Shown here: positions 12,088 to 22,518 of the stretch, one piece after another | Position numbering within the stretch: position 1 is the stretch's first letter | Layout: each line of letters begins with the position of its first letter | Source: Lineus longissimus | Lineage: Eukaryota; Nemertea; Pilidiophora; Heteronemertea; Lineidae | Assembly: GCF_910592395.1 (NCBI RefSeq) | Contig: NC_088325.1 | Span: forward strand, 8,746,109 to 8,810,108 | Direction of reading: 5' to 3' | DNA length: 64,000 nucleotides | The notes under the pieces: model-generated | Database searches by the model: none | What the model was told of the DNA's origin: nothing | What the model saw: the letters and a program-made list of their open reading frames with translations, nothing else | Made by a program: the position numbers and the translations under genes

Positions 12088-12186
12088 AGTGGCAGGACGG
12101 CACTAATGGTTGCCTCCAAAAATGGTCACCTTGATGTGGTAAAATCTCTATTGGATAATGGAGCAGATGCGAACAAAGAGAAGAAG
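12088..12186 (+). CDS. Ankyrin-repeat exon 3 (99 bp)
   Basis: TTTCAG acceptor, GTAACG donor, 33 codons, phase 0/0. It is the best-preserved repeat: S-G-R-T-A-L-M-V-A-S-K-N-G-H-L-D-V-V followed by L-L-x-N-G-A-D-A-N and a K-E-K-K tail. The open frame continues into the upstream intron by chance; the acceptor and homology with the other exons fix the border. It lies only 334 bp after exon 2, so these two units are tightly packed. Confidence 0.88.
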
Positions 12187-12340
12187 GTAACGCACTAAAA
12201 GTTACCTTCATCAGAACCAATCTAAAATCATAAGTTATTAAAAGCAGCAAGCAAATGATAGAAATATGGAATGATGTTCTGTAAACCGCTTCATATTCGG
12301 GATCGTTCTATTTTGGAAAATTTGAAAATAATCTATGTCC

Positions 12341-13082
12341 TTAAAGGGGTTGTGTGAAGTAAAATGTACGCCATTATGAAGTGAAAATTCTGCTTCTAGA
12401 CACTGAATATTAACTGCTTACAGTATTCGTTTACTTGTTAAATCGGGTACCAGTGAAACTGCGGCCGAAGCTGTGTGGCGATGACAGCCACTAGGGTACT
12501 GCATCCCAGACATGATGTCAATTTTCTCGGTATTTTGTCGTCATTTTGACGCACACCCAAGTGAAAATCATTGCGGCCTCTTGGGTTGCTGGTACCCTTT
12601 TGATCCTTAATATGCTTTTAAATGATATTGTGCTCCTTTATATTTGAAGTTCGCGCATGCGCGGTATCATTGTGGAGCAGAATGCATTCGGCGATGACTC
12701 AGTCGATATGTGATCATTCGCACATCGATCGATCGCGTATGACATGTCTGACGTAGGCCAACCATAACAAAACAAAATAAAGACGAGAATGCCTCGGCAA
12801 TGTTGTGCCTTGAATGGTCGCCGGTCAACAGACACAAATACATGTTTATTACTAAACAGTACTTCCAAAACGGCAAATCTTCGTTGATTGTTTGCGCTGC
12901 CGCTGGCTCGCAAGCCGGTACACTATGACGTAATAAGGACATTTGGCGGAAAATTCATAACGAACGGTCATTTTAGAAAAAAAATCATTATACATATTTT
13001 TTCCGTAACTTAACCTCGTTTTGGATACAGCCATGCAGACAAAATTTCTGTTTTGGCCCCCTTATTCACACAACCCCTTTAA
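12341..13082. mobile_element. TTAA-flanked MITE (734 bp)
   Basis: TTAA at 12341-12344 and 13079-13082 flank a segment beginning AGGGGTTGTGTGAA and ending in its inverse (TTCACACAACCCCT). TTAA duplication with short inverted ends fits piggyBac-type (or Kolobok-type) non-autonomous elements. No transposase inside; open frames at 12638-13034 are overlapping shadows. It sits in the intron between ankyrin exons 3 and 4. Confidence 0.8.
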
Positions 13083-13258
13083 AGATAAAAAATCCGTAAA
13101 AAAGTGTTTTTTCTTTACAAAATTGAAAGACTTTTTGTGGTTTACGGTAGTGGGTTACTGGATTGAACTGTTCAAAATTATCTCGACTTTAGACACTAAT
13201 TCATCTGTATATTTTCTATATTATGTGAATATCAATATTATGTGTATCTTTTTTTAAG

Positions 13259-13357
13259 GATGGCTCGACGGCACTTATGGCTGCCTCCCAAAAATGTCAC
13301 ATTGGTGTCGTAGAGGCTCTATTAAATAGCGGAGCACAGATTGACAAAGAGAGCAAG
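13259..13357 (+). CDS. Ankyrin-repeat exon 4 (99 bp)
   Basis: Polypyrimidine tract, then AAG acceptor (TTTTTAAG rather than CAG), and a GTAACG donor. The exon has 33 codons, phase 0/0, encoding D-G-S-T-A-L-M-A-A-S, C-H-I-G-V-V and L-L-N-S-G-A. The usual G-H is replaced by C-H and the terminal D-V-N by Q-I-D, so the repeat is diverged but still foldable. Confidence 0.83.
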
Positions 13358-13665
13358 GTAACGCACTAAAAGTCCTCTTCATCAGAACCTTTCTAAAATC
13401 ATCAGTTGATAAAGCAGCAGTCGAATGATGCAGATGCAATGATTTTTCTTTAAACCGCTCAATATTTGGAGGCGTTTCATTGCGGATTTTGCAAATAACC
13501 CAGATTCTTAGAAATAAAAATCACCATCTTTTTGGAAAAATCGAAATATATTTTGAGGTTAAAGTAGTGAGTTTCTGGATTGAATCTTTCCAAATGATCT
13601 CGACTTTGGGCTTTATTCGGATATATCTATATCTGATAAGCGATAGTATTTCTATCTTGTTTCAG

Positions 13666-13764
13666 GACGGCTCGACGGCACTTATGATCGCCTCAAAATA
13701 TGATCACGATGATGTCGAAAATTTCCTCCGGAAATATGAAGCAAATGGTAACAAAAAGAATAAG
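13666..13764 (+). CDS. Ankyrin-repeat exon 5 (99 bp), diverged second half
   Basis: TTTCAG acceptor, GTAAGA donor, 33 codons, phase 0/0. The first half is a good ankyrin repeat (D-G-S-T-A-L-M-I-A-S). The second helix and loop are eroded (F-L-R-K-Y-E-A-N-G). The last 36 bases and the following intron are duplicated in tandem immediately downstream. Confidence 0.78.
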
Positions 13765-14070
13765 GTAAGATATCACATGTCCCCTTCATCCGAAGCTCCC
13801 CTCAAGCGAATGATGCAATTAAATGATGTACAGTAAACTGCTTAATTTCAGGGGTATTTTATTTTTGCATAATTTGTTGATAACCTAATTCGCAAAATTT
13901 CGGAAACATGAAGCAAATGTTAATAAAAAGAATAAGGTAACATATCACATGCCCCCTTCACCCGAAGCTCCCCTCAAGCGAATGATGCAATTAAATGATG
14001 TACAGTTAACTGCTTAATTTAGGGGTATTGTATTTTTGCAGAATTTGTGGATAACCTAATTCGCGAAAAT
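13729..14070 (+). repeat. 172-bp tandem duplication of exon-5 end plus intron
   Basis: 13729-13900 and 13901-14070 are head-to-tail copies, each starting CGGAAA.ATGAAGCAAATG and running through the donor, ATGATGCAATTAAATGATG and AACCTAATTCGC. The second copy keeps a donor-like AAG|GTAACA but no acceptor of its own, so it is probably not spliced in. Confidence 0.85.
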
Positions 14071-14300
14071 TAAAATAGTATTTTTGTTATAATAAAAACC
14101 AAGGGAATGTACTGATCTGCCAAAATAAATTGTATATTTTTTGTTGCAAAATAAATCGATGGCATAAATAAGTGTTTTACAGAATGGCGCTATTGGATTA
14201 CATTGTTCAACATTATCTCGACCGTTGGGTCTTATGAATACGTTTATTTCGATATTTCGAGTCTTTCGACAAAGAGTCTGGTCACGGCAAGTTAACTTTG
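14071..14300 (+). other. Ankyrin-gene intron ending without its exon
   Basis: From about 14190 the sequence (GGATTACATTGTTCAACATT, ATCTCGACC) matches the blocks that in sister introns lie 70-120 bp before each acceptor. No exon follows; the homology stops at about 14290 and resumes on the donor side at about 58730. Confidence 0.6.
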
Positions 14301-15689
14301 ATCTCATGCATCTCTTAGACAATTTACTTGACGCTATGATGAGGCCAATTTTAATCCAGTTACAAACTTAGCTTTTAAGCTAAGTTTGCACTTAAAAGTG
14401 CAATACAATGATATATAGGATGACCAATAATCAACGAAAAAACCTCTGCCTACGCGGTTTACATTTAGTTTTATTTATGCGGTAACGAATACATACCCGA
14501 ATGTTGATTTATATTGATGAGAACGAGCTAACAATTCAAGCAGCAGTTCAGTAATTTTGGTTGGCTGCTAATTGCTAAGCAGAACAACACCCAAGTATGT
14601 TTTAAAAATTTAATTAGGCAGCGTACGCTCACTGATCGGTTTGCAATTAACGAGCACCCTGTGAGCTGCGAGAGAGCTCAATATAACATTTTTATCCAAT
14701 CACCCATCTGGTGTGGCAGTTGTAAAGTAGACCCTAATTTACTCAATTTTAAAACAGAGCCTTTTTAAAGCTTCATTTACAGTTTAGCTATATAAGTAAG
14801 GTCTGAACCCCAGATGAAGTTAGAGATTCACTTCGACCATTGATAGAGTAACGGCCCACATTCACCGCTTCGACCGCCGAGCCGATTTTTTATACCCGTC
14901 ACAGCAAAACCAGGCGCATGTCGCTCTGAGCTTGGCAGGTAGAGGCGGACTGTTTGTTCAGTTCTCTATTGTCTGCCTTTTGTGAAATATGAGCACATCA
15001 ATTATCTCCTGGTGTCATTAAGGCTGATCTAGATAATATGATGGATATACGCACAACGGCGGTAGATCGGCATGGAAGACCACTGGATCTGAATGCAATC
15101 CGCACAGCTTCAGCATCTATCCTTTCCCATGCTCAGCGAAATCGGTGAACAGTCCCCATTGTCATCTGTGTGACCAATTTTCCACGCTTTCCATATTGTG
15201 CGAAGTCATTTGAAGGCCTTCATTATGCTGATATCGAGGAGCTACGTAAGGCCGGTACACTTTCCAGGTATAAAATCGACGTGACCCCCAGCATCTTCAA
15301 CTATATTCCGAAATTCTCTATTTCTATGTGGTGGATATTGGTCCAGAATTAACTTGAATGGTTCCTCTGCCACGAAACTTATCAATATTCCGTCCAGCCT
15401 ATTGATGAGCGTCTGCGTTCATACCCAGCCTGTCTCTGTTCCAGTCACCTTGAAAGAAAAAAGGGTGAACAGTAATGTAACACTTGTTATTCAGTTTGGG
15501 TGTTTACAGCCACGTTGACTTTGATCATGGCAACGTTTTAATGGAAGGACTTGTCCAAACTGATCAATAAGAAATCATAATTAATAGAGAAGAGTGACGA
15601 TATTCGTGTGCTGAAAGGGAAGACACAAGTTTTTTTGACAGAATCCTAGAGTCAAACAATCGGCTGGTTATTTTAGATGCTAACGAATG
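14301..15689. other. Unassigned, probably mobile-element debris
   Basis: No supported gene. A plus-strand open stretch at 15040-15350 has two interruptions and resembles no family I can name. Confidence 0.35.
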
Positions 15690-16070
15690 TTAACTCACCC
15701 TGAAATAATCAGGAGCGTGGTCCTGTAACTCTTGAATGACCTGGCCACCAGCGGCTAGATTACGGATGATGATTTCAGCAGGTTCTTTCCGACCATCTGC
15801 AGTAATCATCTGGCTAGCTGTGCACCCAAGTTTCTTGTTTCCGCGACTTGAACGAATGTCAATTTTCCTATCTCCCTTCTTGTTGTAGGTGTATACCGGT
15901 TTCATATCGTATAAAACAAAGGTTTGATTCATGTTGATCAGCTAATCCAAATTATTTTCTCGTGGAGTGTTGTGAACTCTCTCGCGGCATTCCCGAATAA
16001 GGTCGTCTGCATTGGCTGGTAGAGTTTTCGAATCGAAAATGTTGCGTCTGGTAGCTCATGTATTTTCTGA
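15690..16070 (-). pseudogene. Fragment of a pogo-like (DDE_1) transposase, copy A
   Basis: On the minus strand an acceptor-like TTTCAG near 16070 is followed by a linker (L-P-A-N-A-D-D-L) and then, after one stop, N-M-N-Q-T-F-V-L-Y-D-M, the region of the first catalytic aspartate of DDE_1 transposases. It continues to 15690 (I-R-S-S-R-G-N-K-K-L-G-C-T). The usual N-M-D-E-T has become N-M-N-Q-T, so the catalytic Asp is lost. The DNA-binding half and the rest of the catalytic domain are missing. It is closely similar in order and wording to copy E (60.2-62.6 kb). Confidence 0.8.
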
Positions 16071-16814
16071 AATGAAACGAACATTGTTGGTTACAAGTCT
16101 TGTAAATTATTGTACGGTTATCTCTGTAGAAAGCGATTGAACCATCCGTCAGAAGCTGTAAAAGGGATAAGGTGGAGTCTTGTCCTTTGCAACTCATCCC
16201 TGTCTTGTTGTGACTGGGAAGCCAAGTACCCTTTGCTCCTTAACTACAGTGATATTATATCTATGACATCTTAGAGAGAACGATAATAAAGTGCTGAAAC
16301 TTGGTCGGCTCGACTCTGGAATGGTGAAATTTGAGCGACTTCATCAGGCAGACAGTGCATTGAAAAATTCCAAAAACTATTCTATACCGAACTACTTACT
16401 CTCAAGTTACTCCTCATTTATCCATTGTTCTCCAAATCGGATAAAAAATAGTCATTAAAAGCGCACAGAAAACCCAACCACCCATCTTGAAATATACAGT
16501 TGTTCCTCGCATAGCTACCCGTCTGACCCAGGCCTTATTGAAAATTGTTTTCTAAGTCCAGTGAAGTTGTCAATTTTTACCCTAACAATAACGGGTTTAA
16601 ACGGTGCATTAATCACCCTTCGACTGGGATTATAGAGGTAATTTGATCATATTGGTCTAACTGTGCCCGCACAATAGTAACATGATAATGATGACTCAAT
16701 AGTACCGATAATTGACTGAGACTTGTGTGAAGCGTTTCATGTGAAGTATTGGTGGATGTGAAATTTTCGCTCTTGTGCTCAGTTGCTGTTCCTGAACCGT
16801 TGTACATGTACATG
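16071..16814. other. No gene recognised
   Basis: Flanks of the two pogo-like remnants. Short overlapping frames only. Confidence 0.35.
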
Positions 16815-16938
16815 TATGGCCTCGATGACAGGTGATGAAGATGGGGACAGTGGTAATGCTGACATCGATTTGCATCACGGTCCTAAGGCAACATCCCATG
16901 CCTATTCATCAGCTCAAAAAATTCGATATCTAGATGAT
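16815..16938 (+). pseudogene. 5' coding part of pogo-like transposase copy B, cut by the Polinton
   Basis: From the ATG at 16815 (weakly from other methionines) the plus strand encodes an acidic Gly/Asp-rich N-terminus, then A-Y-S-S-A-Q-K-I-R-Y-L-D-D, aligned with the first helix of the helix-turn-helix in copy E. At 16938 it is interrupted by the Polinton end. The reading frame resumes without shift at 29094 once a single copy of the duplicated GATGAT is kept. The first Met is not certain. Confidence 0.7.
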
Positions 16939-17357
16939 AGTTTATGTCTTTTGAGGTGACCAAGCTCCGAAAAACAGGCCTAGCGGTGAAAAACGGATCA
17001 ATGAGACTTCTCGAAGTTGTAAGTTTCGAATTTTTGAATTTCCGCAGCCATAAAATCCATTTCTAGTACTGAAACGGTTAATTTGAGCACCTCAAACGAC
17101 ATATACTACAAATTTCAGTCCAAAACATCTTCAAACCCCTACACCTAAATTTCCAAAAAAAACGAACAAATCAAGGACCAACGTTAATTCGAGCAAAAAC
17201 GTTAATTTAAAGAATCCGACACATCCAAGTCTAAAATATTCCTCACTTTTCCACGTCGGAGGGGAGTTAAATCTCGAAAAACTAAAAAAACGCGACCAGA
17301 TATTTCACTAAAATTCCTTCTCCTATCACGCCCCCGACACCTATTATCATTCAAACC
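16939..17357 (+). repeat. Left terminal inverted repeat of the Polinton
   Basis: It is inverse-complementary to 28675-29093 with scattered substitutions and small indels. Shared blocks include GTCTTTTGAGGTGACC, AGCTCCGAAAAACAGGCCTA, GAGACTTCTCGAAGTTGTAA, TTCCGCAGCCATAAAATCC and ATCCGACACATCCAA. The first gene starts about 70 bp inside it. Confidence 0.93.
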
Positions 17358-17430
17358 ATTTACAAACGATGAGAAAGTGATAAATAAATTACTACCGAAA
17401 AGGTTCAGCAGAACGAAGTTTCAGCGAAAG

Positions 17431-18738
17431 ATGTTTTCAAATGAACAGTTACTGAGAGATTTATACTTTAATCCTCAAAGCACTGTGGCCTATACAAATG
17501 CAAGTCAACTTTGGAGAAAAATAAAAACCGACAAAGTGACAATCAAGAAAAAGGAACTAAAAGATTTCCTAGCTAATTTACCAACCTACCAGCTGCATGA
17601 ACCGAAAAAGTCACTTTCCGAAAAACAATGGTTTCTCAAGTTTTCTGACGAAAATGGTATCGCATTACCTTTAACTAAAAAGATTGGTGAATTCTATGCT
17701 GAAAGTACATTAAAAGATAATATTGGTACAACAATTGTTAACAAGATTAAAATTTTTATTGGAAGTAATAAACCAGAAGCTATGGTAGGAGGTGAACCAG
17801 AATCTACTACACCATCAACAGTGCCTATGGAAGGACCATGGACGGACCAGCATCTGTAAGACAACCTTTAGTATCAAGTGAAACACAGACAGTAATTGAT
17901 TAAGTTACTATATCATCCAAACCAATAGATATGTTGATTGATGCAACTGATGATGAACTTAAAGAATTAGGTTTCACAGAATATGCATTTAGGGAACTTA
18001 GAGGATTAAAAAAGGCAGGTGATAATCTTGCTACAGTCAAAATGGAAAAGGATATGCAGATAATGGAACTAAATGAAAATCTTGAACATTTACAAATAGA
18101 CTATGTAATCTCGGTAGAAGATGTTGGAGAAATAGAAGAGTTGAAAAAAGAAATAACTGAACTAGAAGACAAACTGTATGAGGAAAAGGCAAAGGTATGG
18201 CCGATTGACAATGAGAGGGAGTCACAAACTGCAAGAGCTAAACGTTTAATAAAAGATGTATTAGTTAAACCAGATCCAACTATTTCCCTAAAGGATAGAA
18301 TTAGACTACTTTTTAAGAGTGAAGGTTTAACCATTGCTGTCATATTATCAGTTGTAGTTATGATCTTCACAACTCTAGGTTTTACTATCAGTGACGCTCT
18401 TAAAGCTGTCCCTAAACCTACACCACCAGGACCAGAACCAGGACCAGACCCTAAACCAGGACCTAAACCAGACCCTAAGCCAAAAACCGTCAGATCAAGT
18501 GAAAGAAGGTCTCAAGAAGTTTGCTAATTGGCTTAAGGAACTTGCTAAGAAAGCAGCTGCTGCTTTACCTGGAATAATCGGGTATATTGTATCGTTCCTA
18601 TCGAAAACAGTGGCTAGTGTTGTTGGTTTTCTGACTGAGCACATGATAATAACATTGATTATTATTATTGGTTCACTAATCTATGGATTGATAGGTGGAT
18701 TAAGAGCAGTAAAGGAATGTAGAAGTATCAAGAAGTAA
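17431..18738 (+). pseudogene. Multi-domain membrane-associated Polinton protein
   Basis: The start ATG at 17431 is chosen because homologous proteins begin just before the helix M-F-S-N-E-Q-L-L-R-D-L-Y. The order is as follows. First comes an N-terminal domain also found at the front of Polinton integrases (ending Y-Q-L-H-E-P). A SAM-like short segment (D-E-L-K-E-L-G-F) lies at about 17960, then a coiled coil. A hydrophobic helix (T-I-A-V-I-L-S-V-V-V-M-I-F) is at about 18330, then a Pro/Lys/Gly linker. A Lys/Ala amphipathic segment and a second strong transmembrane helix end the protein at 18738. One frameshift near 17830, a stop near 17904 and a frameshift near 18480 break it. Such proteins are thought to be virion membrane-active components; that role is inferred. 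Confidence 0.75.
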
Positions 18739-18791
18739 TAGTAAGAAGTAAAAAATCATTATTACTTCTTAATACTAATAAATATTGAATT

Positions 18792-19930
18792 ATGGTGACT
18801 CATGATTTTACATTAATAATAAATAGAATGGCAACAGGATATTTATTAAACACTGATAGAGTACATAAGATTCCACTTGGTTTGAAGACTGATATACAAC
18901 ATCACATTATCACTCATAACCCCTCAACTGCTAATCCAAAAGAAACACTGTATGTTAGAATACCAGCATTGAGAGAGAATACATTCTTTGTACCAAAATC
19001 TCTTTATCTTTCTCCTGATGCCACCATTTCCGGTGATTCCAAAAACAGTGTGGTTACTAACCTCGGTAGAAACCTGTTATCAAAGATGGTAATTAAGTTG
19101 GGAACATAACATATATTTGATCTAAACGAATACAATCATTATTTAACATTTAAAGATTTGCGGTTAACAGAAGAGGAAAGAAATGATAGGGTGTTTCAAG
19201 GTATTCAATCAGACAATCTAAGTAAGTTCAGATCTGGTGTATCTGAAGCTAATGTCAGTGGTGAAACTAGTGATGAAAAGTTTCCAATTTCCGAGGATAT
19301 GATTATTGAGGTTATATTAGCAGCCAAGGAGGAAATAGTAGTAGCAGATAACACTTTAGCCATGAACTACAAACTTGAAACTATCTGGTTTGAATACAGC
19401 ACAGAAACTAACAAGAACATTGCAAGTCAACTTAGTATCAGATACAACTCTGGATTTTATTTTTTTTACGATTGGTTAGACCATTTCAAGACAGTCAATG
19501 TTACTTCAAATGAAACTTTAATAAACGAGAAAATTAATTTTCCAAGGATGTCAATCAAAGGCATATTGCTTCTATTCGTGTCTGATTATGCCAATGGATC
19601 TAGAGTTTCTGAGATGTTCGAAAACCAAATATCACTAAAGTACAAATTACAATAGAGGGTGTTTCTAATCAAGTGTTCCTAGAAGGAATGAGAATGATGG
19701 ATCAATGGGATGAGATCAAGAAGCATTTAATGTCTGAGGATTTAAAGAGTACTAATGAAAATATGACAATGAATAAATATTACGGTAACTCGAATCACTA
19801 TGGGGTGTGGTTGGACTTGAGAACCACATAATACAATCGTCTACACGGTTCAGGTAATAAGCTTCAAAACACAAAGGATGGAATACAGTTATCAATGACA
19901 AAAGAAACAAACGCAACAAAATTGTATTAG
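18792..19930 (+). pseudogene. Major capsid protein (double jelly-roll hexon), broken
   Basis: It starts at ATG 18792, 50 bp after the previous gene. Recognisable landmarks of the Polinton/adintovirus hexon are an early segment with repeated short strands, the R-L-T-E-E-E-R-N-D-R-V-F-Q-G-I-Q block near 19160, a mid-protein strand-rich region ending S-I-K-G-I-L-L-L-F (about 19560) and a C-terminal Y-G-V-W-L-D-L-R region near 19810. The protein forms the trimeric capsomers of the particle. An in-frame TAA at 19107-19109, a one-base frameshift near 19622 and a further stop near 19828 inactivate it. The stop at 19107 lies in an otherwise continuous frame. Confidence 0.85.
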
Positions 19931-20004
19931 GACTTCGTCCTGAGGGAAAAAAAAGAAAAAAAGTTTACTGAGAGTTACTTAGTGATTTTTAAAAAAGTAA
20001 TTAA

Positions 20005-20265
20005 ATGGATAAAGATGAACCAATAAAACTAAATCTATTCAATGGAAGTGGAGTGTTTCTAATTTGATTTATGTCAATCGGAACGACTTTTTACTCTTAC
20101 TTACTAAGGAGGATTTCTAAATTCAAAATTGATTCCCTTAGTTATCCTAGCATAGAACAGATAATTAAACTGGACTTTGTTTTATTTATTTGTTTTTGGA
20201 CATTATTTTATCTTCAGAAAAATAGTATCATACCAAGATCAATAAATGATTTATTATGTAATTAA
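20005..20265 (+). pseudogene. Small two-helix membrane protein, copy 1
   Basis: ATG 20005 (context TTAAATG) opens an 86-codon frame with a single in-frame TGA near 20065. It has an N-terminal polar leader, a Y-S-Y-L-L-R-R-I motif, P-S-I-E-Q-I-I-K-L and a C-terminal hydrophobic helix (V-L-F-I-C-F-W-T-L-F-Y-L) before I-I-P-R. The same small protein type occurs in other Polinton-like elements of aquatic invertebrates; its role is unknown. It is duplicated in the next gene. Confidence 0.7.
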
Positions 20266-20407
20266 ATTAAATTGTATTAGAGTTACACTCTAAACATTAG
20301 AGCTACGCTCTTAGCAACAAAGTTGTATTAATAATAGACTGTATTAATAATAGATATTTTCCAGTTATGGCATTCCAGTTACTAGTGATTTTTGTCCATC
20401 TTAATAA

Positions 20408-20650
20408 ATAGAAAAAGATCAACGAATAAAGCCAACTTTAGTCAATATGTTGTACATAGGTGTATTAACAACATCAGGAATGACTGTTTACTCTTACTTA
20501 TTTAGGAGGATTTTAAAACTCAACATTGGTTCCCCTAGTCATCCTAGCATAGAAGAGATATTTAAACTGACTGGAGTTTTATTTCTTAGTACCTGGACAA
20601 TATTTTACCTATGGGACAAGGGTATCATACCTAAAGCAGTACATACTTAA
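20408..20650 (+). CDS. Small two-helix membrane protein, copy 2
   Basis: The open frame from ATG 20447 encodes 67 residues with the same plan as copy 1: Y-S-Y-L-F-R-R-I-L-K, P-S-I-E-E-I-F-K-L, a hydrophobic helix and G-I-I-P-K-A. By alignment to copy 1 the original start lies at 20408, where ATG has become ATA, so any product would use the internal Met and lack 13 residues. The two copies, about 400 bp apart, are a tandem gene duplication within the element. Confidence 0.72.
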   Translation: MEKDQRIKPTLVNMLYIGVLTTSGMTVYSYLFRRILKLNIGSPSHPSIEEIFKLTGVLFLSTWTIFYLWDKGIIPKAVHT

Positions 20651-20667
20651 TTATGTTAGTTAATTAA

Positions 20668-21407
20668 ATGAAAACTGTGTTAAACATTGATTCTAGCGAA
20701 TACCCAGAACAGAGTTCAAGTGATTTAGTTATTAATCTCAACAAAGAAATTCAGAATGCATCTAGTTTAACTTATGCAGGAATACCTTGTTCCTTTCACA
20801 ACATAAGTGAAGCTGGGAAGAACAACAAAATCAAGATAAGGGATAAATACATGACACTTATTACGATACCTGATGGTCTTCATGACCTAGACAAATTTTC
20901 AATAGCATTTTCATATCAATTGAAGGAAAACATATTCAGTAGAAATGCCGTTAGATTTGATTTAGAAGAACCAACTGGTAAGACTATCCTACACTTACTT
21001 AAGAGAAGAAATGAGAATAGACATCAAATTATGTTTATCGATAAAAGCAATGAACTGTTTGGTGTTAAAGGTTCTGAATGGCCTTATTCTTCTGAAGATG
21101 GTTTGGTCGTAAGTGATTGTCCAATGAATTTCAGACCAGTAAACTATTTTGTTTTACACTGTGACATAATTAACAATAATAAAGTACTTGATAGCAAGGA
21201 ACCGTTCTAGCCATTAGACCGATAAAGGAAACTGATATTGGAGATACTATAGCATACACATTTGCTAAACCAATACAAATACCATGCAAATCAAGATTCA
21301 ATAAAATAGAGATTAAATTATTAACAGATGAGTACGGTGACATTATCAACCTTAATGGTTTTGATGTAAGATATCAATTGTTGATAAAGGGAAATCAACC
21401 TAATTAA
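20668..21407 (+). pseudogene. Penton / minor capsid protein (single jelly-roll), one frameshift
   Basis: ATG 20668 (TTAATTAAATG) begins M-K-T-V-L-N-I-D-S-S-E-Y-P, the start expected for minor capsid proteins of Polintons. The frame runs 180 codons to 21210 and, after a one-base shift near 21205, continues to the TAA at 21405-21407 through a typical C-terminus (L-T-D-E-Y-G-D-I-I-N-L-N-G-F, then Y-Q-L-L-I). Penton proteins occupy the vertices of the capsid. It lies directly against the next gene (TAAATG, no gap), suggesting compact late transcription. Confidence 0.85.
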
Positions 21408-21866
21408 ATGGCAGGTATTGCTATGCTGGTTGGAGACGTTTTAGTCAACGGATTATCATTCACAGGAACTGGTTACCTTTTTAAGGCACTGGGCAATAAC
21501 GATTACGAAGCTGAAACTAAAAGACATAATAGGGCTATGGAAGAGTTAAATAAATTATCAGAGGAATATGAAGAACATAGAAAGAATTTAGTTGACTTCG
21601 TTGACATTGAAATGAAGAGAGAGAATCAGGCTGCTATTGATTTTAATAATACTGATGCTGCACTTACTCTTTACAGTCACTTACACCATGATAAACGAAT
21701 AACATTACCTAAGAAACATCAATTAAGTGACTACTATCAACCTAGTGATGACATGAATAAATATGAGTACTTATGGATTGTCCTAGGTATGAGTGTTTTA
21801 GGATTAGGGGTCTATTACTTTTTGTTAGAAAGAGGAAGAGAGAGTAAATCCAAATGGATGTTGTAG
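21408..21866 (+). CDS. Coiled-coil membrane protein of Polinton-like elements
   Basis: This is the only uninterrupted gene above 150 codons in the element (152 residues). An N-terminal hydrophobic segment (residues 1-25, ending L-F-K-A-L-G) is followed by Y-E-A-E-T-K-R-H-N-R-A-M-E and a charged coiled coil (about 40-85). Then come a L-S-D-Y-Y-x-P-S motif and a C-terminal transmembrane helix (about 120-142) with a basic tail. The same arrangement occurs in Polinton-like elements of many aquatic animals; function unknown, probably virion assembly. Start follows the penton stop directly. Confidence 0.8.
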   Translation: MAGIAMLVGDVLVNGLSFTGTGYLFKALGNNDYEAETKRHNRAMEELNKLSEEYEEHRKNLVDFVDIEMKRENQAAIDFNNTDAALTLYSHLHHDKRITLPKKHQLSDYYQPSDDMNKYEYLWIVLGMSVLGLGVYYFLLERGRESKSKWML

Positions 21867-21890
21867 TCTGATGATCAATTTTGATCCTTT

Positions 21891-22439
21891 TTAAACTTTA
21901 GGTTCTTCTATGTAATACTGTTGTTTGTCTGTAGGAATAACACTATTTTCTTCTAAGGCATCTTTCATGGCGGATTCATCCTTGTTAAAAAACAGGACTA
22001 AGAGTCTGATGTTCTCTCTGAAGTTCTTAACGACTGAATTGTACTTTTGAACTAGTAACCAGACAGTTAGATTGTAGTGTCTACCGGAAAATGTAAGATT
22101 ACATAACTCAGACACCTTCTTCTTTGTGTCTCTCAAGTTAGCACAGTCATCAATTAAAAATAATGTGTTTGTTCCTTTGAAAGTTAGAGTAGGTTAGAGT
22201 AGTTTTAAGCACAAGATCCAAATTACTGGCCACTGCTTCAGGATTAATTATGTAGACGTTGTTGTCTTGATATATCCATTTCCTTTCATATGTCTTATTA
22301 TTGAAATAGAAAATTACTATTCTCTGGAACTTGTTATGATAATCCTTTTCTAATAGATCAAGAAAAAATATGTCTTACCACAATTGGTGGCACCAGAGAT
22401 GAGCATATTATGTGGTTCGTAAATAAATACTTCACCCAT
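21891..22439 (-). pseudogene. A32/FtsK-HerA-type genome-packaging ATPase, frameshifted
   Basis: Minus strand, start ATG at 22439 (TTTAAATG). Walker A (G-A-T-N-C-G-K-T) lies at residues 16-23, and Walker B (L-F-L-I-D-D-C) near 22165. A conserved F-S-G-R-H-Y and V-Q-K-Y follow at 22090-22045, and the tail ends at 21891. This enzyme pumps DNA into the capsid in Polintons and giant-virus relatives. A one-base shift occurs just after Walker A near 22375, and a short duplicated TTAGAGTAGG near 22188 disturbs the middle. It is the only minus-strand gene of the virion module and faces the preceding gene convergently with a 24-bp gap. Confidence 0.88.
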
Positions 22440-22518
22440 TTAAATGACTGTAAATCAAAGCAATGAAACTCAAAGCAATGAAAATCAAAGTAATGAACAA
22501 TAATTCTACTCTTCATAA

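Noticed and set aside
16939-17430. An integrase gene at the left end, suggested by the N-terminal motif shared with Polinton integrases
   Set aside because: Only the shared N-terminal domain is present; the following residues have no zinc or DDE core and lead into a coiled-coil membrane protein.
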